Shown piece after piece: positions 11,167 through 40,311 of a stretch of DNA of 64,000 nucleotides. A program made the translations under genes and the position numbers. Origin of the DNA: Dromiciops gliroides. Its lineage: Eukaryota; Chordata; Mammalia; Microbiotheria; Microbiotheriidae. Location: the NCBI RefSeq assembly GCF_019393635.1, contig NC_057864.1, forward strand, positions 469,572,617 to 469,636,616. Reading direction: 5' to 3'. The notes below the pieces were generated by a model, which was not told where the DNA came from, did no database searches, and saw only the letters and a list, made by a program, of their open reading frames with translations. Within the stretch, counting starts at the first letter, position 1. Each line of letters opens with the position of its first letter.

Positions 11167-11386
11167 ACCCGGAGAATGGCTGTATTTTAGAGAGCAAACT
11201 CCCTGAGGACAGGGACTGACGCTCTTTGCATTCCAATCCCCTAGTTGGAGTTTAATCAATTCTTGTCCACTTATCGATTACTGCCAGCCCGAGACGCCCG
11301 GTAGAACCTGGCAGTGTCAATCAATCGATAAACATTTATTAAGCCCCAGACTTGCGCCAAGCACCTTGGTAAAGAGTTGGGGAGGG

Positions 11387-11529
11387 GCAGCAAGATGGCG
11401 CAGTGGATAGAGCACCGGCCCTGGAGGCAGGAGTACCTGAGTTTAAATCCAGCCTCAGACACTTAACACTTACTAGCTGTGTGACCCTGGGCAAGTCACT
11501 TAACCCCCATTGCCCCACAAAAAAAAAAG
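11387..11529 (+). repeat. Marsupial SINE
   Basis: Full-length plus-strand copy with A-tail, next to L2-like CATTTATTAAGC. Confidence 0.87.
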
Positions 11530-11549
11530 ATGCTTAATAAGTGCTTATT

Positions 11550-11623
11550 GGTGATTGAATCTCCCATTCCACTTCTTTGCACTAGTGGTGATTGAATCTC
11601 CCATTCCACTCCTTTGCACTAGT
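11550..11623 (+). repeat. Tandem duplication of a 37-base unit
   Basis: Two copies (11550-11586 and 11587-11623) starting GGTGATTGAATCTCCC differ at one base (T versus C). Confidence 0.93.
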
Positions 11624-12469
11624 GGGGGATAGGGGTGGGGATAGTAGGTACTTAATAAATGTTTGTTAATCAAGCAATCAATCAGCACCTAGTTTTCTTC
11701 CCTGAGATGCTGAGACAAGGAAAGCACAGCTACTCTTAATGACTTGATTGATTAATACCAATTAGAAGGTGGAAGGGAATTTGGACAGGAAAGACAGGAG
11801 AAAACTGACTTCAGTGGATTGGGGTGGGGGGGTAGACTTGGATTTTGAACTCGGTCTTTCTGTGTTGGAGATCAGAAAGTCTTCCTAGTGAAGCCACCAA
11901 GCCAAGATTATTGCCTTTGCCTCAGTTCTCTCCCGTGGCTGGATTTTCTCAATACAAAATTCTTGGAGTTTTTGCAAGTCCAAAGGACATTTAGCTAAAA
12001 GTCAGTGTGTACTTCTCTTCATCCTGCTAGATTATAAATTCCATGAAGACAAGGATCGTGTTTTATCCCATTTTACTAAGTGTTTGATGAATGAATGGAA
12101 GACCTTGCCTATGTTTATCTTTGTCTTTCAGGATAGGTCTCGATTTACTCCAATAAGCACAAAAATCCTGTTAGAGGAACCATTTTCTGCACACTTATTT
12201 GCTTTCTCACATGAAAAATTGGTGATTTAATCATTGGACAGAAACAACCCAAGAATGATTTAGAAAGACAAATCCTAGCAAGCTGATTGAGTGGCAAAGA
12301 AATTAGATGACTTATCCAAGGTCACGGAGCTTAGATTTAGAGTGGGAAGGGATATCAGGGTGGGCTAGTCCAAACCAACGCCTCACTCCAGAAGTATCAG
12401 ATTTTTCCACCATATTGATCCAGCTGGTAAGGCACCATTTGAACCCAGGCCAGACCTCTCTCTCTTTTT

Positions 12470-12607
12470 CGGTGAGGCAATTGGGGTTAAGTGACTTGTC
12501 CAGGGTCACACGGCTAGTAAGTGTGAAGTGTCTGAGGCCACATTTGAACTCAGGTCCTCCTGACTCCAGGACTGGTACTCCATCCACTGCACCACCTAGC
12601 TGCCCCC
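12470..12607 (-). repeat. Marsupial SINE, antisense
   Basis: Starts GGTGAGGCAATTGGGG and ends CACCTAGCTGCCCC; CAGACCTCTC duplicated on both sides. Confidence 0.87.
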
Positions 12608-12989
12608 AGACCTCTCATTTTCTAACCCCAGCACTTGCTTTGTTTTGCCACTTCAGCTTTTTCCTGCCTACTTAAGAAAAATTTAGGGAAGAATAATAAT
12701 TTCTAATACTTAGTGTTCTAAGGTTAGCTTATATTAATATATATGCACATATACTCCCTTTACATATATTATTTCATGTAATCCTGGGGGTGGGAGCCTG
12801 CAGGGAGCTGTTATCCCCATTTTACAGATGAGTAAAACTGATCCTGAATGTACATAATAAGTCTTTTTATTAATGGCTCAGGGTCATCATCAGCCAAGGT
12901 CTAGTGGAAAGATGGCTAGACCCCAGCCAAAAAAAAAGATGACTAGAACTACAGAGTTTTTTCTACTGTCAGAATTAGAATCTGGACAA

Positions 12990-13200
12990 GTAACTTAACC
13001 ATGTACAAGGCCCTGACAGTTTGAATCTGGACTCAGACAATTACTAGCATTGTGACCCTGGGCAAGTCATTTCACCCCATTGGCTTCGGTTTCCTCATGT
13101 GCAAAATGAGCTGGAGAAGGAAATGGCAAAAGCACTCCAGTATCTTTGCCAAGAAAACTCCAAATGAATGAGGTCATGGAGAGTCAGACACACTAAAGTT
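12990..13200 (+). repeat. 5'-truncated chimeric SINE with RTE-like tail
   Basis: TGTGACCCTGGGCAAGTCAT, GAGCTGGAGAAGGAAATGGC and TCTTTGCCAAGAAAACTCC in order. Confidence 0.76.
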
Positions 13201-14057
13201 CTTTAACAACGGCTGGCATTTATATATAAGTATCCAGAACACTTTACATACACAATCTCATCTGGTCCTCACAATAACTGAATAAGGTAGAATGTTATTA
13301 TCTCTCTTTTACAGATGGGGAAACTGAGGCTCGGGAAGGCTAGCCATCTTGCTCAATGTCACAAAGTGTCAGAGGTAAGATTTAAACCTAGGTTTCCTGG
13401 CTCCAAAGCCAGTGTATTTAATAATAACAATAATAACAATAACAATAATATTAACCATACACATTTTTTAAAACCAATATTCATAATAATAGAGACAGCT
13501 GATGGTGCACTGGGCCTGGTGTCAAGACCTAACTTCAAATGCAGCTCAGAAACTTACTAGCCTTATGACCCTGAGCAAATCATTTAACCTCTATTTACCT
13601 CAGTTTCTTCAAATGTTAAGTAGGGATAATAAAACTGCTTGAAAAAAATAAAAATTAAATTAAAAAAATAAATAAAACTGCTTGGCTTCTCAATGGAGGG
13701 AGAGAGAATCTGAAGCTTAAAATTTTTAAAACGAATGTTAAAAAAAATTTATAAATTAAAAAAATGAATGCTAAAATTTGTTTTATATGTAATTAGGGGA
13801 AAATAAAATACTAAATCAATAATAATTGAAAAGAAAAAATAAAATAGGAATATAATGGCACCTACCTTGATTTTAGTTCAGTGCCTGGCCTATAACAGGT
13901 ACTATATAAATATTTCTTCCTTTCCCTATCCCTTCTTTAATAATAATAGCTAATATGTAAATAGCGCTTTGAGGTTTGCAGGCCTCATCACAAATATCTC
14001 ATTTGATCCTCACAACAACCCAAGGTGAAAAAAACAAAACAAAACAAAACAAACAAA

Positions 14058-14206
14058 AAGGGGCAGCTAGGTGGTGCAGTGGATAGAGCACCAGCCCTGG
14101 AGTCAGGAGGACCTGAGTTCAAATCTAGCCTCAGACACTTAACACTTACTAGCTGTGTGACCCTGGGCAAGTTACTTAACCCCAATTGCCTCACCAAAAA
14201 AACAAA
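14058..14206 (+). repeat. Marsupial SINE
   Basis: Full-length copy within CAACCCAAGGTG duplications. An A/C-rich run also precedes the head, which is unusual. Confidence 0.85.
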
Positions 14207-15411
14207 ACAACCCAAGGTGGGCTGAGAAGACATAGAAAAAAAAAATGAAACTTTACCTGCCCTCAGGGAGTTTATCTTCTATTGGAGTTAAAGCTGGTAC
14301 ACCAATGAGTAAGGCTCCATCTGGAAGAGAGTTTGGGATTCCCAGAGTTTTTCCAGACTGAGGATAGCCTACATCCAAAGATATGATGGAAGGTCAAGGA
14401 TAGGAGGGATCAGTATAGTTTGGGGTGTATAGTGGGGGAGCAAAGTGAGATCAGTCTGGAAGGCTCCACTGGGAGCAGATTTGGGTGTTTGACATTGGAA
14501 TTGTCGAAGACTATGAACGCTAAATTGCTAAGTTTGGATTTTTTCCTAGAAACACGAGGAAGCCACTAGGACTTTTTGAGCATCGTGGTTGCATCAATGA
14601 CATCAATTGGGCATCAATGCAAAGCACAAATTGGAGAGAAGAGGCAGACCAATTAGGAGGCTTATTGTAGCATCAAATCCTGCTGAGTCAGGTCCACTAC
14701 AACTCAGAAAAAACAAGTCCCCAGGAAGGGACAAACTAAAACTGACCAACTGAGCTCCAGTGACATTTTGTAGATGGTGTAATGATGTAAGGGCTCTCGT
14801 TGTACCCATCGCTGAAGTGTATGCACAAGGAGTTCAAAGACATGACCCCTGCCCTCTCTGCTTACGGTATAAGTGTACCTTGCTGGTTCTGAGGTCAATG
14901 CTTCTGGCACAGGACAGGGACCAAACCCAAAGCTCAGGCCAGGCAGATAAATGGATCTGGTATTCTCGGTGGTCCGTGCCTGTTAGTAGTTTTGCATGAG
15001 ATCCTGGCGAAAAGCAACTTTCAGAAGTCTTGCAGAAAAAAATGTCCAGTGTGGTCAGAACCTTGGACCATAACCTATATAAGGAAGACCAAGGCTGAAG
15101 CTGGATGAAAAGTATATAGCATGGGAGGGCAGCATGGCATGGTGAAAAGAACCTTGTAGTCAGAGGACCTAATCTTTGTGGGAAAGAGCCTATATCTGTA
15201 TAATCTTGAGTAAACTCCTTAAGTGACCTGTGCCTCGGTTTCCCTATTGTAAAATGAGGGGGTGGTCCTCTGAGGGCCCTTGCAGCTCTGGATCTGGGAT
15301 CTGAGCATGGTGGGGTTGAGTTCAGCTTAATCTAAATGGGAAGGGTGGGAGACAGGTGCAGAAGACAGGGAGGACACCATGGAAGGATGATATGAACCCA
15401 GGAGACATTTT

Positions 15412-16152
15412 ATTTTCTTTTTTAAAATAATAAACATTTTTATTTATAGTTTTGAGTTCCAGATATTATTCCTCCCTCCCCTCCCTCCTCCCTAAGGTGG
15501 TAAGCAATCAGATATGGGTTATACATATGCAATTATGTAAAACATGACCATATTAGTCATTTTGTACAAGAAAACTTGAATAAAAGGGAAAGAATGGGGG
15601 GGGGCAGGGGCAGCTAGGTGGCAGAGTGGATAAAGCACCAGCCCTGCATTCAGGAGGACCTAAATTCAAATCCGGCCTCAGACACTTGACACTTACTAGC
15701 TGTGTGACCCTGGACAAGTCACTTAACCCTCATTGCCCCGCAAAAAAACTGAAACAAACAAATTAATTAATACATACATACATAAATACATAAATGAAAG
15801 GGAAAGAATGAAAGAAAGTGAAAAATAGCACGCTTCAGTCTGTGTACAATCAATATCAGTTCTTTCTTTCCAGGTGGAAAGTCCGTTTCATCATTTGGGA
15901 TTGTCTTGGATCATTGTATTGCTGAGAATAGTTGTCATTCACAGTTCTTTATCGAACAATATAGCTGTCACTGTGCACAACGTTCTCCTGGTTCTGCTCA
16001 CTTCATTTCATCAGTTCGTATAGGTCTTTCCACACCTTTCTGAAATCATCCTGCCTGTCATTTCTTATAGCTCAATAATATTCCATCACCACCATATACC
16101 AAAGCTTGTTTAGCCATTCCCCAATGAATGGGCATCCCTTTGATTTCCAGGA
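15412..16152 (-). mobile_element. L1 3' end, antisense, split by a SINE
   Basis: Read on the minus strand it gives GATGCCCATTCATTGG, TATGGTGGTGATGGAA and AAGAACTGTGAATGACAACT, then an AT-rich 3' end with GGGAGGGAGGAATAATATCT. It ends about 250 bases before the ASL CRE. Confidence 0.78.
15609..15752 (+). repeat. Marsupial SINE inside L1
   Basis: Duplications AAGGGAAAGAATG flank a GCATTCAGG/CATTGCCCCG-type copy; an A-rich TACATA tail follows. Confidence 0.87.
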
Positions 16153-16389
16153 GACAGTTTCTTAGCCACCCTGAGAAGTTCTCCTGGTGGGGAAGTCACA
16201 CACCCAATCGGGCAGCCAGATTTCACCACAGTTAAGGTTCAACAGTTGGCCACACAAATACGGGCGGCGCCGGGTGACGCCGGGGACAGGAGGCTGCCAA
16301 CTGGAAGGGCAGGTAAAGCCACAAGCCCCACCCCCACTCATGGAAGGCTTAGATTGGTGCAGCGTCCAGAGGAGGAGGGGCCTGGGAGC

Positions 16390-16470
16390 GGGACCTGCTG
16401 ACGTCATCCTCTCTGGGAAGGAAAAACCTTGGAGGAGGGACTGGGGTCTCGGCAGAAGCTGTTGCATCAG
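16390..16470 (+). promoter_or_regulatory. ASL: ASL promoter with palindromic CRE, and non-coding exon 1
   Basis: A perfect CRE palindrome TGACGTCA lies at 16399-16406, in a GC-rich region without a TATA box. A good splice donor follows at 16471 (CATCAG|GTGAGT). The next acceptor, at 16811-16812, leads straight into the exon carrying the ASL start codon. Human ASL likewise has a non-coding first exon. The transcription start is not determined but should lie between the CRE and 16470. A CRE fits the known hormonal (glucagon/cAMP) induction of urea-cycle enzymes; actual binding is inference. Confidence 0.65.
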
Positions 16471-16812
16471 GTGAGTCTGTGCTCCTGTCTGCAACCCCCA
16501 GGAAGGGGGTGTGGCAGCGGGGGTAGCGGCGTGTTGCCCTGCCCTGCCCTGCCCTGGCCTGGCACGCCTGGCCAGAGCTCGGGACTCCCCGGTGGCCAGG
16601 GGACAAGAGCCCGGAGGACGGTCACGTCCCTGCCCTGGGCACGGAGTGGACGGTGGGCTGCCAGGGTGGGGGCCGGCCGGCGGCCTTGTCCCTACTCTGG
16701 CCGTGGAGTGGTTGGTCAATTGCGAAGGGAGTGGCCGGGACCCCGCTTTGGGTATTGGGGGGTGGGCTGCCAGGGGACGGCTAACCCACACCATCCCTGT
16801 CTTACTTTCCAG

Positions 16813-16859
16813 ATTATCCAAGGTCTGAGATCAGCAAAGGGGAATCGGACTTGTCCAAA

Positions 16860-16871
<12 letters not shown>
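16813..16871 (+). CDS. ASL: ASL exon 2 (start codon, residues 1-4)
   Basis: The acceptor TTTCCAG precedes 16813. Coding begins at 16860 (MASE) and the exon ends at a GTGAGC donor, phase 0. The first 47 bases are 5' UTR. Confidence 0.9.
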
Positions 16872-33804
<16,933 letters not shown>

Positions 33805-33849
33805 AGACCCCCGCCTAGCCCCCCACCCCTACTCCCAGACTCCCGGGGG

Positions 33850-33855
33850 AATAAA
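33850..33855 (+). terminator. ASL polyadenylation signal
   Basis: Canonical AATAAA 46 bases after the ASL stop codon, followed by a GT/TG-rich stretch. Confidence 0.85.
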
Positions 33856-34747
33856 TCTCAGTGGGAGGACTGGGTGTTCACATTCTGGCTTAGCCATCAT
33901 CCTGGTGACAGCAGGAGTGGTGGCACAGTGGAGACAGGGTGGGGCTGGGAGCAAAGGAGACCCGAGTGCAAATCCTGCCTCATAGCTGGGACACCCTGAC
34001 CAAGTGACTTAACCCCTCTGGGCTTCAGTTTCCTCATCTGTAAAAAGGAGGGGGTTGGGGCCTCCCTTCTAGTTCTGAGTCTATGGGCTTATATTCCCCC
34101 TTATTATCACGTATTCCATGAGGCTGAGGTGCAGCAGGTCTGGACCTGGGAGAGAACAAAGGAAAAGAGAGATGGGCAGAGGAAGAGAGAGAAGGGACTC
34201 GGTCCCAGCCTCTGGACCATCACTGCCCTTGGCCTCCTTGCTCTCTTCCCCGGGGATTCTCGACAATCCGCCGCCCCACCCCGGCTTCATTTACTGCACT
34301 GGTCTAACTTTGGAAGGCTTGTGCTTTGGCCCCAAATCAGGCGTATAGAAAACCCAGCGTGATCTGTAATCCCCGCGATTTTGTAGTGTCTGCTTACAAA
34401 AGAGGCTCCCAATGGATTCATCAGCGAGCACTTGTCAAATGTCTCCTATGTGTTCGGGGCTGGGGATATACAGACCAGAATACTGCCTGCCTGCAAGCAG
34501 CTTACCTTCTCTGGGGGAGGGGCAGGGAATAACCTTTATCCATATAAGTAGATACAAATAAACAAAATATATATACAAATACACACACACAGTCAAAGAG
34601 CATTGATTAAGTGCCCTCTATGGGCCAGGCAGAAAACAGGTATAACATTTAAATGGATATCAATATCTAACCTATATATGTATGGATATGGATAGATGTC
34701 AATATCTATATTTGTCTATATACACACATATATGTATACATGTATAC

Positions 34748-34905
34748 ACCAGCATCTTGTTGGTACAGTGGATAGAGCACTGAGCCTGGAGTCAGGAAGA
34801 TCTGAGTTCAAATCTGGCCTCAAACTCTTACTAGCTGTGTGACCCTGGAGAAGTCCCTTAACCTCTATTTGCCTCAACTCCCTCATCAGTAAAATGGGGA
34901 AATTT
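34748..34905 (+). repeat. MIR-like/long-type SINE head
   Basis: ATCTTGTTGGTACAGTGGAT through CTCATCAGTAAAATGGGG; no RTE tail seen. Confidence 0.75.
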
Positions 34906-35554
34906 TATATTGCCCCCCAAAAAGGGGGAAATGCCAGGGGACACCTTCCTCCCATTTACCCCCATCACAAAGTTAGCAAAGTGTTTTCAGATGACCCAAT
35001 AGGAGGGAAGCATTCCAAAGCTCCCCTAGTTGCTTAGGAGACCCAACCCTTATATCACACCCCTGGCCATGACCACTCTCCACTACCCCCTTGCTATGCC
35101 AAGCGCTAGCTTCAAGAAAGTCCTGGTCACCAGCAGCAGATCCAGATGTGGCGAGCTGGGATGCCCACACCCTCCCTCTCCCTGAGACACCAGGGAGGAG
35201 CATCATCTACTTGAGGGAACCCGCTCCCCTTGATCAGAACTTGACAGAGAACCCTAACTTCTCCCTCAAGATGGATGGCTAAACCGCAACTAATCTTCTA
35301 TGGGAGGCGGATGAGTGCCCCCAGGCTATTATTGCCTGGGATAGAGTAGGTGGGTGGATGAGAGAAAAGCCTTCTGCAGGTTGGATGGGACCTCAGAGGT
35401 CACCTGCTCTCACTCCCTCATTTGCAGAAGGACAGTTTGCTTTCCCAATATGCATTTCTTCTGAAAACCTGATTCAGGGAGGGGAGAAGGAACAATCCCT
35501 ATAGATTATTTACACCTAGAATCTTCTTTTAGAGTGTTCTCATTTTAGGGGTGG

Positions 35555-35797
35555 GCCACTAGGTGGCACAGTGGATAGAGTGCTGGGCCTTGAGTCAGGA
35601 AGACCTGAATTCAAATCCAGCCTTAGGCACTTACAAGTTGTGTGATCCTGGGCAAGTCACTTCACCCTGTTTGCCTCAGGTTCCTCATCTGTAGAATGAG
35701 CTGGAGAAGGAAATAGCAAACCGCTCCAGTCAGTATCTTTGCCAAGAAAGCCCCAAATGAGGTCACGGAGGGTCAGACATGACTGAACAACAACATG
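35555..35797 (+). repeat. Chimeric SINE with RTE/BovB-like tail, full length
   Basis: Complete head, CTGGAGAAGGAAATAGCAAA, CTTTGCCAAGAAAGCCCC and GGGTCAGACATGACTGAACA, within ATTTTAGGGGTG duplications. Confidence 0.9.
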
Positions 35798-35924
35798 ATT
35801 TTAGGGGTGCAACCTATATTCAGACCCAAATGAGCACCTCCATTAGGATGACTCCCAAAGCTATATCTCCAGCCCTCACTTTTCTCCTGAGTTCTAGTGC
35901 CATGTTTTCAAGATTACTGAGAGT

Positions 35925-36065
35925 GGGGGCAGCTAGGTGGCGCAGTGGATAAAGCACCCGCCAGGGATTCAGGATGGACCTGAGTTCAAATCTGGCCTCA
36001 GACACTTGACCCTTACTAGCTATGTGACCCTGGGCAAGTCACTCATTGCCTTGCCAAAAAAAGAG
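35925..36065 (+). repeat. Marsupial SINE
   Basis: GATAAAGCAC/GGATTCAGG subfamily, A-tailed. Confidence 0.87.
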
Positions 36066-37409
36066 GTAAAAAACCACTATTTAATTTGGAGTCAGAAAGC
36101 ATGACCCAATCCTGCCTTATTACCTGGGTGACCATGGGCAAGTCACTTAACTTTTTTTGAACTCGGTTTCCCCATATGGAAAATGATAGTTTCCCTTCAT
36201 GGGACCAAATGGCCTCTAAGATCCCTTCCAGCTGTCAATCTATGATCCTGCCTCTGCTCCTTGCTAGCTGGGTGGCAATTCACTTAATTTTTTGTGCCTC
36301 GGTTTCCTCCCTTTTCTAAGTGAGGGAGTTAACCAAAGTCCCTTCCCTCTAAAAAACTCAGGATCACATGTCCAGAAGCCTACACAGCCTCTGCTTTCTC
36401 TGACTCCACCTTCCACTCTCCTGCTGACATCCTGGGATCACCTCAACACTGAGACAGAATGTCCTCCTACCTTTTCCTAGGATGACAGATTTAGAACTGG
36501 ACGAGATCTTGGAGATTGCTTATCTGATCTAACCCCCTCGTTTTCCAGATGAGGAAACAGGCCTGGAGGTTAAGTGATTTGCCCAATGTCACAGAGGTCA
36601 AAAACAGAAGAGCCAAGATTACAAGTCAGGTCCTCAGTCTCCTTATCCAACACTTTTCATTGTACCACAGTGCCCTGAGATCCCTGAAACACATGTTTTC
36701 TCCCTCTGCAGAGCTGGTGACCACTCCCTGCATTCAGCCTTCCAAGGTGGAAGGATGGACGAGCAGGGACGGCCATGTAGTGCATGTGGATCTGGCGCTC
36801 TCCCAGAATAAGGCCCAGCAGAGTTCCAAGGGTAGCCTGAAGAGTTTGGGGTGTCCTCTCTAATGCTGTCATCAGTTCAAGCTCCCACTGGTTGTGTCCC
36901 CGTCACTGTTGGGTGCCACTGACTAGCACCCCAGGTCTATTTAACCTCTTAGCTTTAACAAAGGGATATTTACTTGATCATAAGCAGGAACAAAAGTACA
37001 AATATGTGGGGAGAGTAGGCTTAGACTTAACAAAGGTTCTACATAACCTCTGCCCCACCAAGTTCACATCCAGACGAGTCTGGATGAATCTTAGCTACCA
37101 TGGGAATGTGTACCAAAAATCACTCCAGAAGGTCATTCCTTGCTCTTCCTGGGCATCAATGGTAGGCTAGCTGCAAAATCTGGCCCAGATTCAGACTCAC
37201 AGAATCTGATAATCACTCTCCTGGCCTTTCAAAATTCTCATGGTCAGAACCTCCATATTGATCTCTAAAACAGAAAGGAAATGGACAAAGGACCCAGACC
37301 TATACCCTTGGTAGGGAGAAGAATCAAGTCCTCTCTTCATGTAGCATCGTGTCTCCCAGATCCCCATGGGCAGAGAGCTGCCATGGAAAATATGGTCCAG
37401 GCGCTAGTC

Positions 37410-37492
37410 CATGATACCTTTTCTTTTTTTCTTCCCTTTCTTTCTTCCCTTCCTTCCTTCCTTTCTTCCTTTCTTTCTTTCTTCCTTCCTTC

Positions 37493-37575
<83 letters not shown>

Positions 37576-37576
37576 T
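37410..37576. repeat. (TTTC)n microsatellite grown from a SINE tail
   Basis: More than 20 near-perfect TTTC units plus TTCC variants join directly to the T-rich tail of the antisense SINE that follows. Confidence 0.92.
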
Positions 37577-37714
37577 TTTGCAGGGCAATGAGGGTTAAGT
37601 GACTTGCCCAGGGTCACACAGCTAGTAAGTGTCAAGTGTTTGAGGCCAAATTTGAACTCAGGTCCTTTTGAATCCAGGGTTGGTGTTGTATCCACTGCAC
37701 CACCTAGCTGCCCC
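37577..37714 (-). repeat. Marsupial SINE, antisense
   Basis: The duplicated target TCCATGATRCC lies outside the microsatellite plus SINE unit (about 37408 and 37715), showing that the repeat arose within the insertion. Confidence 0.9.
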
Positions 37715-38051
37715 TCCATGATGCCATTCTGAAGGCACCTCCTAGTGCTTTCGATGTAGACAATCAAAGAGGCGGCCATTTGCTGCATGTTTAGCAGACT
37801 GGAACCAATTATGGGCTGTCTCTGTAGGCTCCAATGTCTCGCCAAAGCACTTCCATCCCAGGTCAGCAAACTTCTCCAGGAATCAAGCTTTCCAGCCTCT
37901 GCTGTATCAGGTATCTGCTGCTTTGGGGAATCAGCTGAACATGTTGATGCACTTTACCCATGCACCAGTCCCCAACTTACAGATGAGTAAATGCATGTTA
38001 ATGCCTCACTTACACAAAACTCTGCCATCTGGCAACTTCACCTATCTAAAA

Positions 38052-38234
38052 CAAAGCTTCTTAGACTGTGGGTCACAACCCCATATGGGGTCATGTAATT
38101 GAATGCGGGGGTTGCAAAAAATCTGGCCAAAGTCAGTTATGTATACGTATTTTATATACTCATGTATCTGGGGTCGTGTAAAAATTTCTCTGGCAAAAAG
38201 GGGGTCATGAATGGGAAAAATTTAAGAAGCCCTG
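38052..38234. mobile_element. Small hAT-like non-autonomous DNA transposon
   Basis: Imperfect terminal inverted repeats (CAAAGCTTCTTAGACT against CAGGGCTTCTTAAATT, 12 of 16) and 8-base flanks ATCTAAAA and ATCCAGAA (6 of 8). About 183 bases, so no transposase. Confidence 0.7.
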
Positions 38235-38769
38235 ATCCAGAACATGGCCAAGAATCAGGTGGGCAGCCCTTGAACAGCCCATATTCATAATGCAAGGTTC
38301 GTGTACCCTGCTCGTGGAGTGGCCTCTTAAACCTTCAATCAGATTCTATTTACTTTTGCTCAAAACAAAGGTCCATAAAGATTTTTTTTATCTGGTTGAA
38401 CAAACACCCAGCAGGTTGGAAGTAGGAAGAGGGCGCTATTAATAGAGGCCTACTCAGGAGTAAGTGACAGCTGACCGCAAGGAGACAGAAAAGCAAAAAT
38501 AAGAAGCCCCAAAATACATCATTCTAGGGAGATTTAGTGCAGGGGCAAACAGCCTTACATAATACAATAGGTGGTGAAGCTATCACTGTATCACAGCTCA
38601 GACAGAAACTGAATATTCATAATGATAAATCATCAAAAAAAAAGTTTACATTCTCTTCATTTTGTTCTATTTAAGGTGTCAAAGAACTAACCAATTGGAA
38701 TTATGCCATTTTTATTTTGGAATTATTATGCAATTATGCAAAAATCACCAAATTGCTCATTCCCTTCCA

Positions 38770-38920
38770 AGGAAGGAAAGAAAGAAAGGGGGGAATAAGG
38801 AGAAGAGGAAGAAAAGGAAGGAAGGAAAGAAGGAAGAAATGAAAGGAGGAAGGAAGAAAGGAAAGGGAGGAAAAACAGCAGAAATGAAGGAAGGAAGGGA
38901 GGGAGGGAGGGAAGGAGGAA
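38770..38920. repeat. GGAA/GAAA-rich simple repeat
   Basis: Purine-only imperfect GGAA, GAAAG and GGGA runs. Confidence 0.88.
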
Positions 38921-40311
38921 CAACAAAATTAATTCAGAGAATGATAGGAAGACATATTAAGTGACACAGAATAAAGAACTCAGAGAGGCAAGAAAAATAG
39001 ATCCTCCAAAAGGATAACTCTGTAAAAAAAGACAATGTGGACAGGAATTCGCGCTCTAATGTTTTGATGGCTCTGTGGTCTCCTTAATGGCATGGTCCTT
39101 TCAGTGGTGCACATCACAGCCTATCCAGGCTTTCTCATCCTATGAGTCTCTTGCCTGTGCTCTCCCATAATTCCTCCACCACACGCTTTGGATCTTCTCT
39201 TCCTCTGATTCTCTGGACATTGCAGGGAGACTAATGGACGGCATCGACTAGATCAGCTCCCAGGTCACCCCCTTCCCCTTGCTACATGGGATCCTAGATC
39301 TGAAGCTGGGAGGGGAGACCATCTAGTCTAATCCCCTCATTTTACTCATGAGAAAACTGAGGCCCAGCAAGGGATTTAAGTGATTTGCCCAAGTCATAAG
39401 TTACCACCTGGTCTGCTTTAGGCAATTATAATCAATCCATCCATCAACAAGCATTTATTAAGGGCCTACTTTGTGTCAGGGACTGTATGTATGAGGTGCT
39501 AGGAACACAGAGGCAGAAGTGAAGCACTACCTGCCCTCAGGGAGACTACATTCTTTTGGAGAAGATAAACATGTACATAAATAGGAAAATACACCACAGA
39601 CTCCATAATTGGGGGTTGGAGGGGAGGCCCCAGGTCAGCTTTGGATAGTTCCTCATTTCCACCTCATACAGTATGGGGAGAATTCCGGACATTACCTCTC
39701 ACACGACCACCACCTAGCCCTCAAACACAAAGTTAACAAAGGAAAAGGTCCAAGAAAACAGACTAGGATCTCACAACTGGACAAGAACAGTTGTCCAGTG
39801 ATCAGCCCTCCCCGAAAGATGCCGGTCGGGTCTCAGTCACTTATTGAGTCATTTGGCTCCCGGCAGTAAGAGCTGAACGTCAGGCCACCTGGGTGGGCGT
39901 AGTGGGGTGGGGAGAACCAGGAATCCTAAGCAACAGAGAGGGACTGGTAGAAGCTGCAAAACCAATTCTTAGGTTCAAGTCATTTATCCAAGCTCTTTTC
40001 TAGTCCCAAGAAGAGTTAAGAGAGCAGCTATCTCAACAGTCACTGTCACAGGCTACAGCTACCAAATATCTGCTGCGAGGCATTTATCCTTGTTCCAAGT
40101 CTAAGTCCTTGGCAACTGACTGGGGCAAGAAAACATCTCTGAGAGGAGTGATCAGGAGAGACCCTTCTTCAACCAACTGAATCAGATGGAGGGAGGGAGG
40201 AGCAGTTGGAGATCAGATGTGCCCTGATCACGCCATTCTGGATCACAGATTTGGAGTTCTAAGGGACCTCAAGAGGCAGGATTTGAAGTCAGGTTTTCCA
40301 GACTGAGGAGG

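Larger units (their letters stand above)
11170..16250. other. Spacer between the CRCP island and the ASL promoter, no gene seen
   Basis: About 5 kb of old repeats: SINEs, MIR-like pieces (13497-13625, 15125-15305), an AT-rich L1 3' end (13630-13820), an L2-like segment (14250-14690) and an antisense L1 3' end (15412-16152). I saw no conserved coding segment. Confidence 0.6.

Noticed and set aside
10354-11219. Several long overlapping open frames rich in Cys/Val or His/Thr
   Set aside because: They come from the CA/CGCA low-complexity tract and the CpG island; no domain or splice support.
37281-37869. Lys/Glu-rich and Phe/Leu/Ser-rich frames
   Set aside because: Both strands of the TTTC microsatellite and a SINE.
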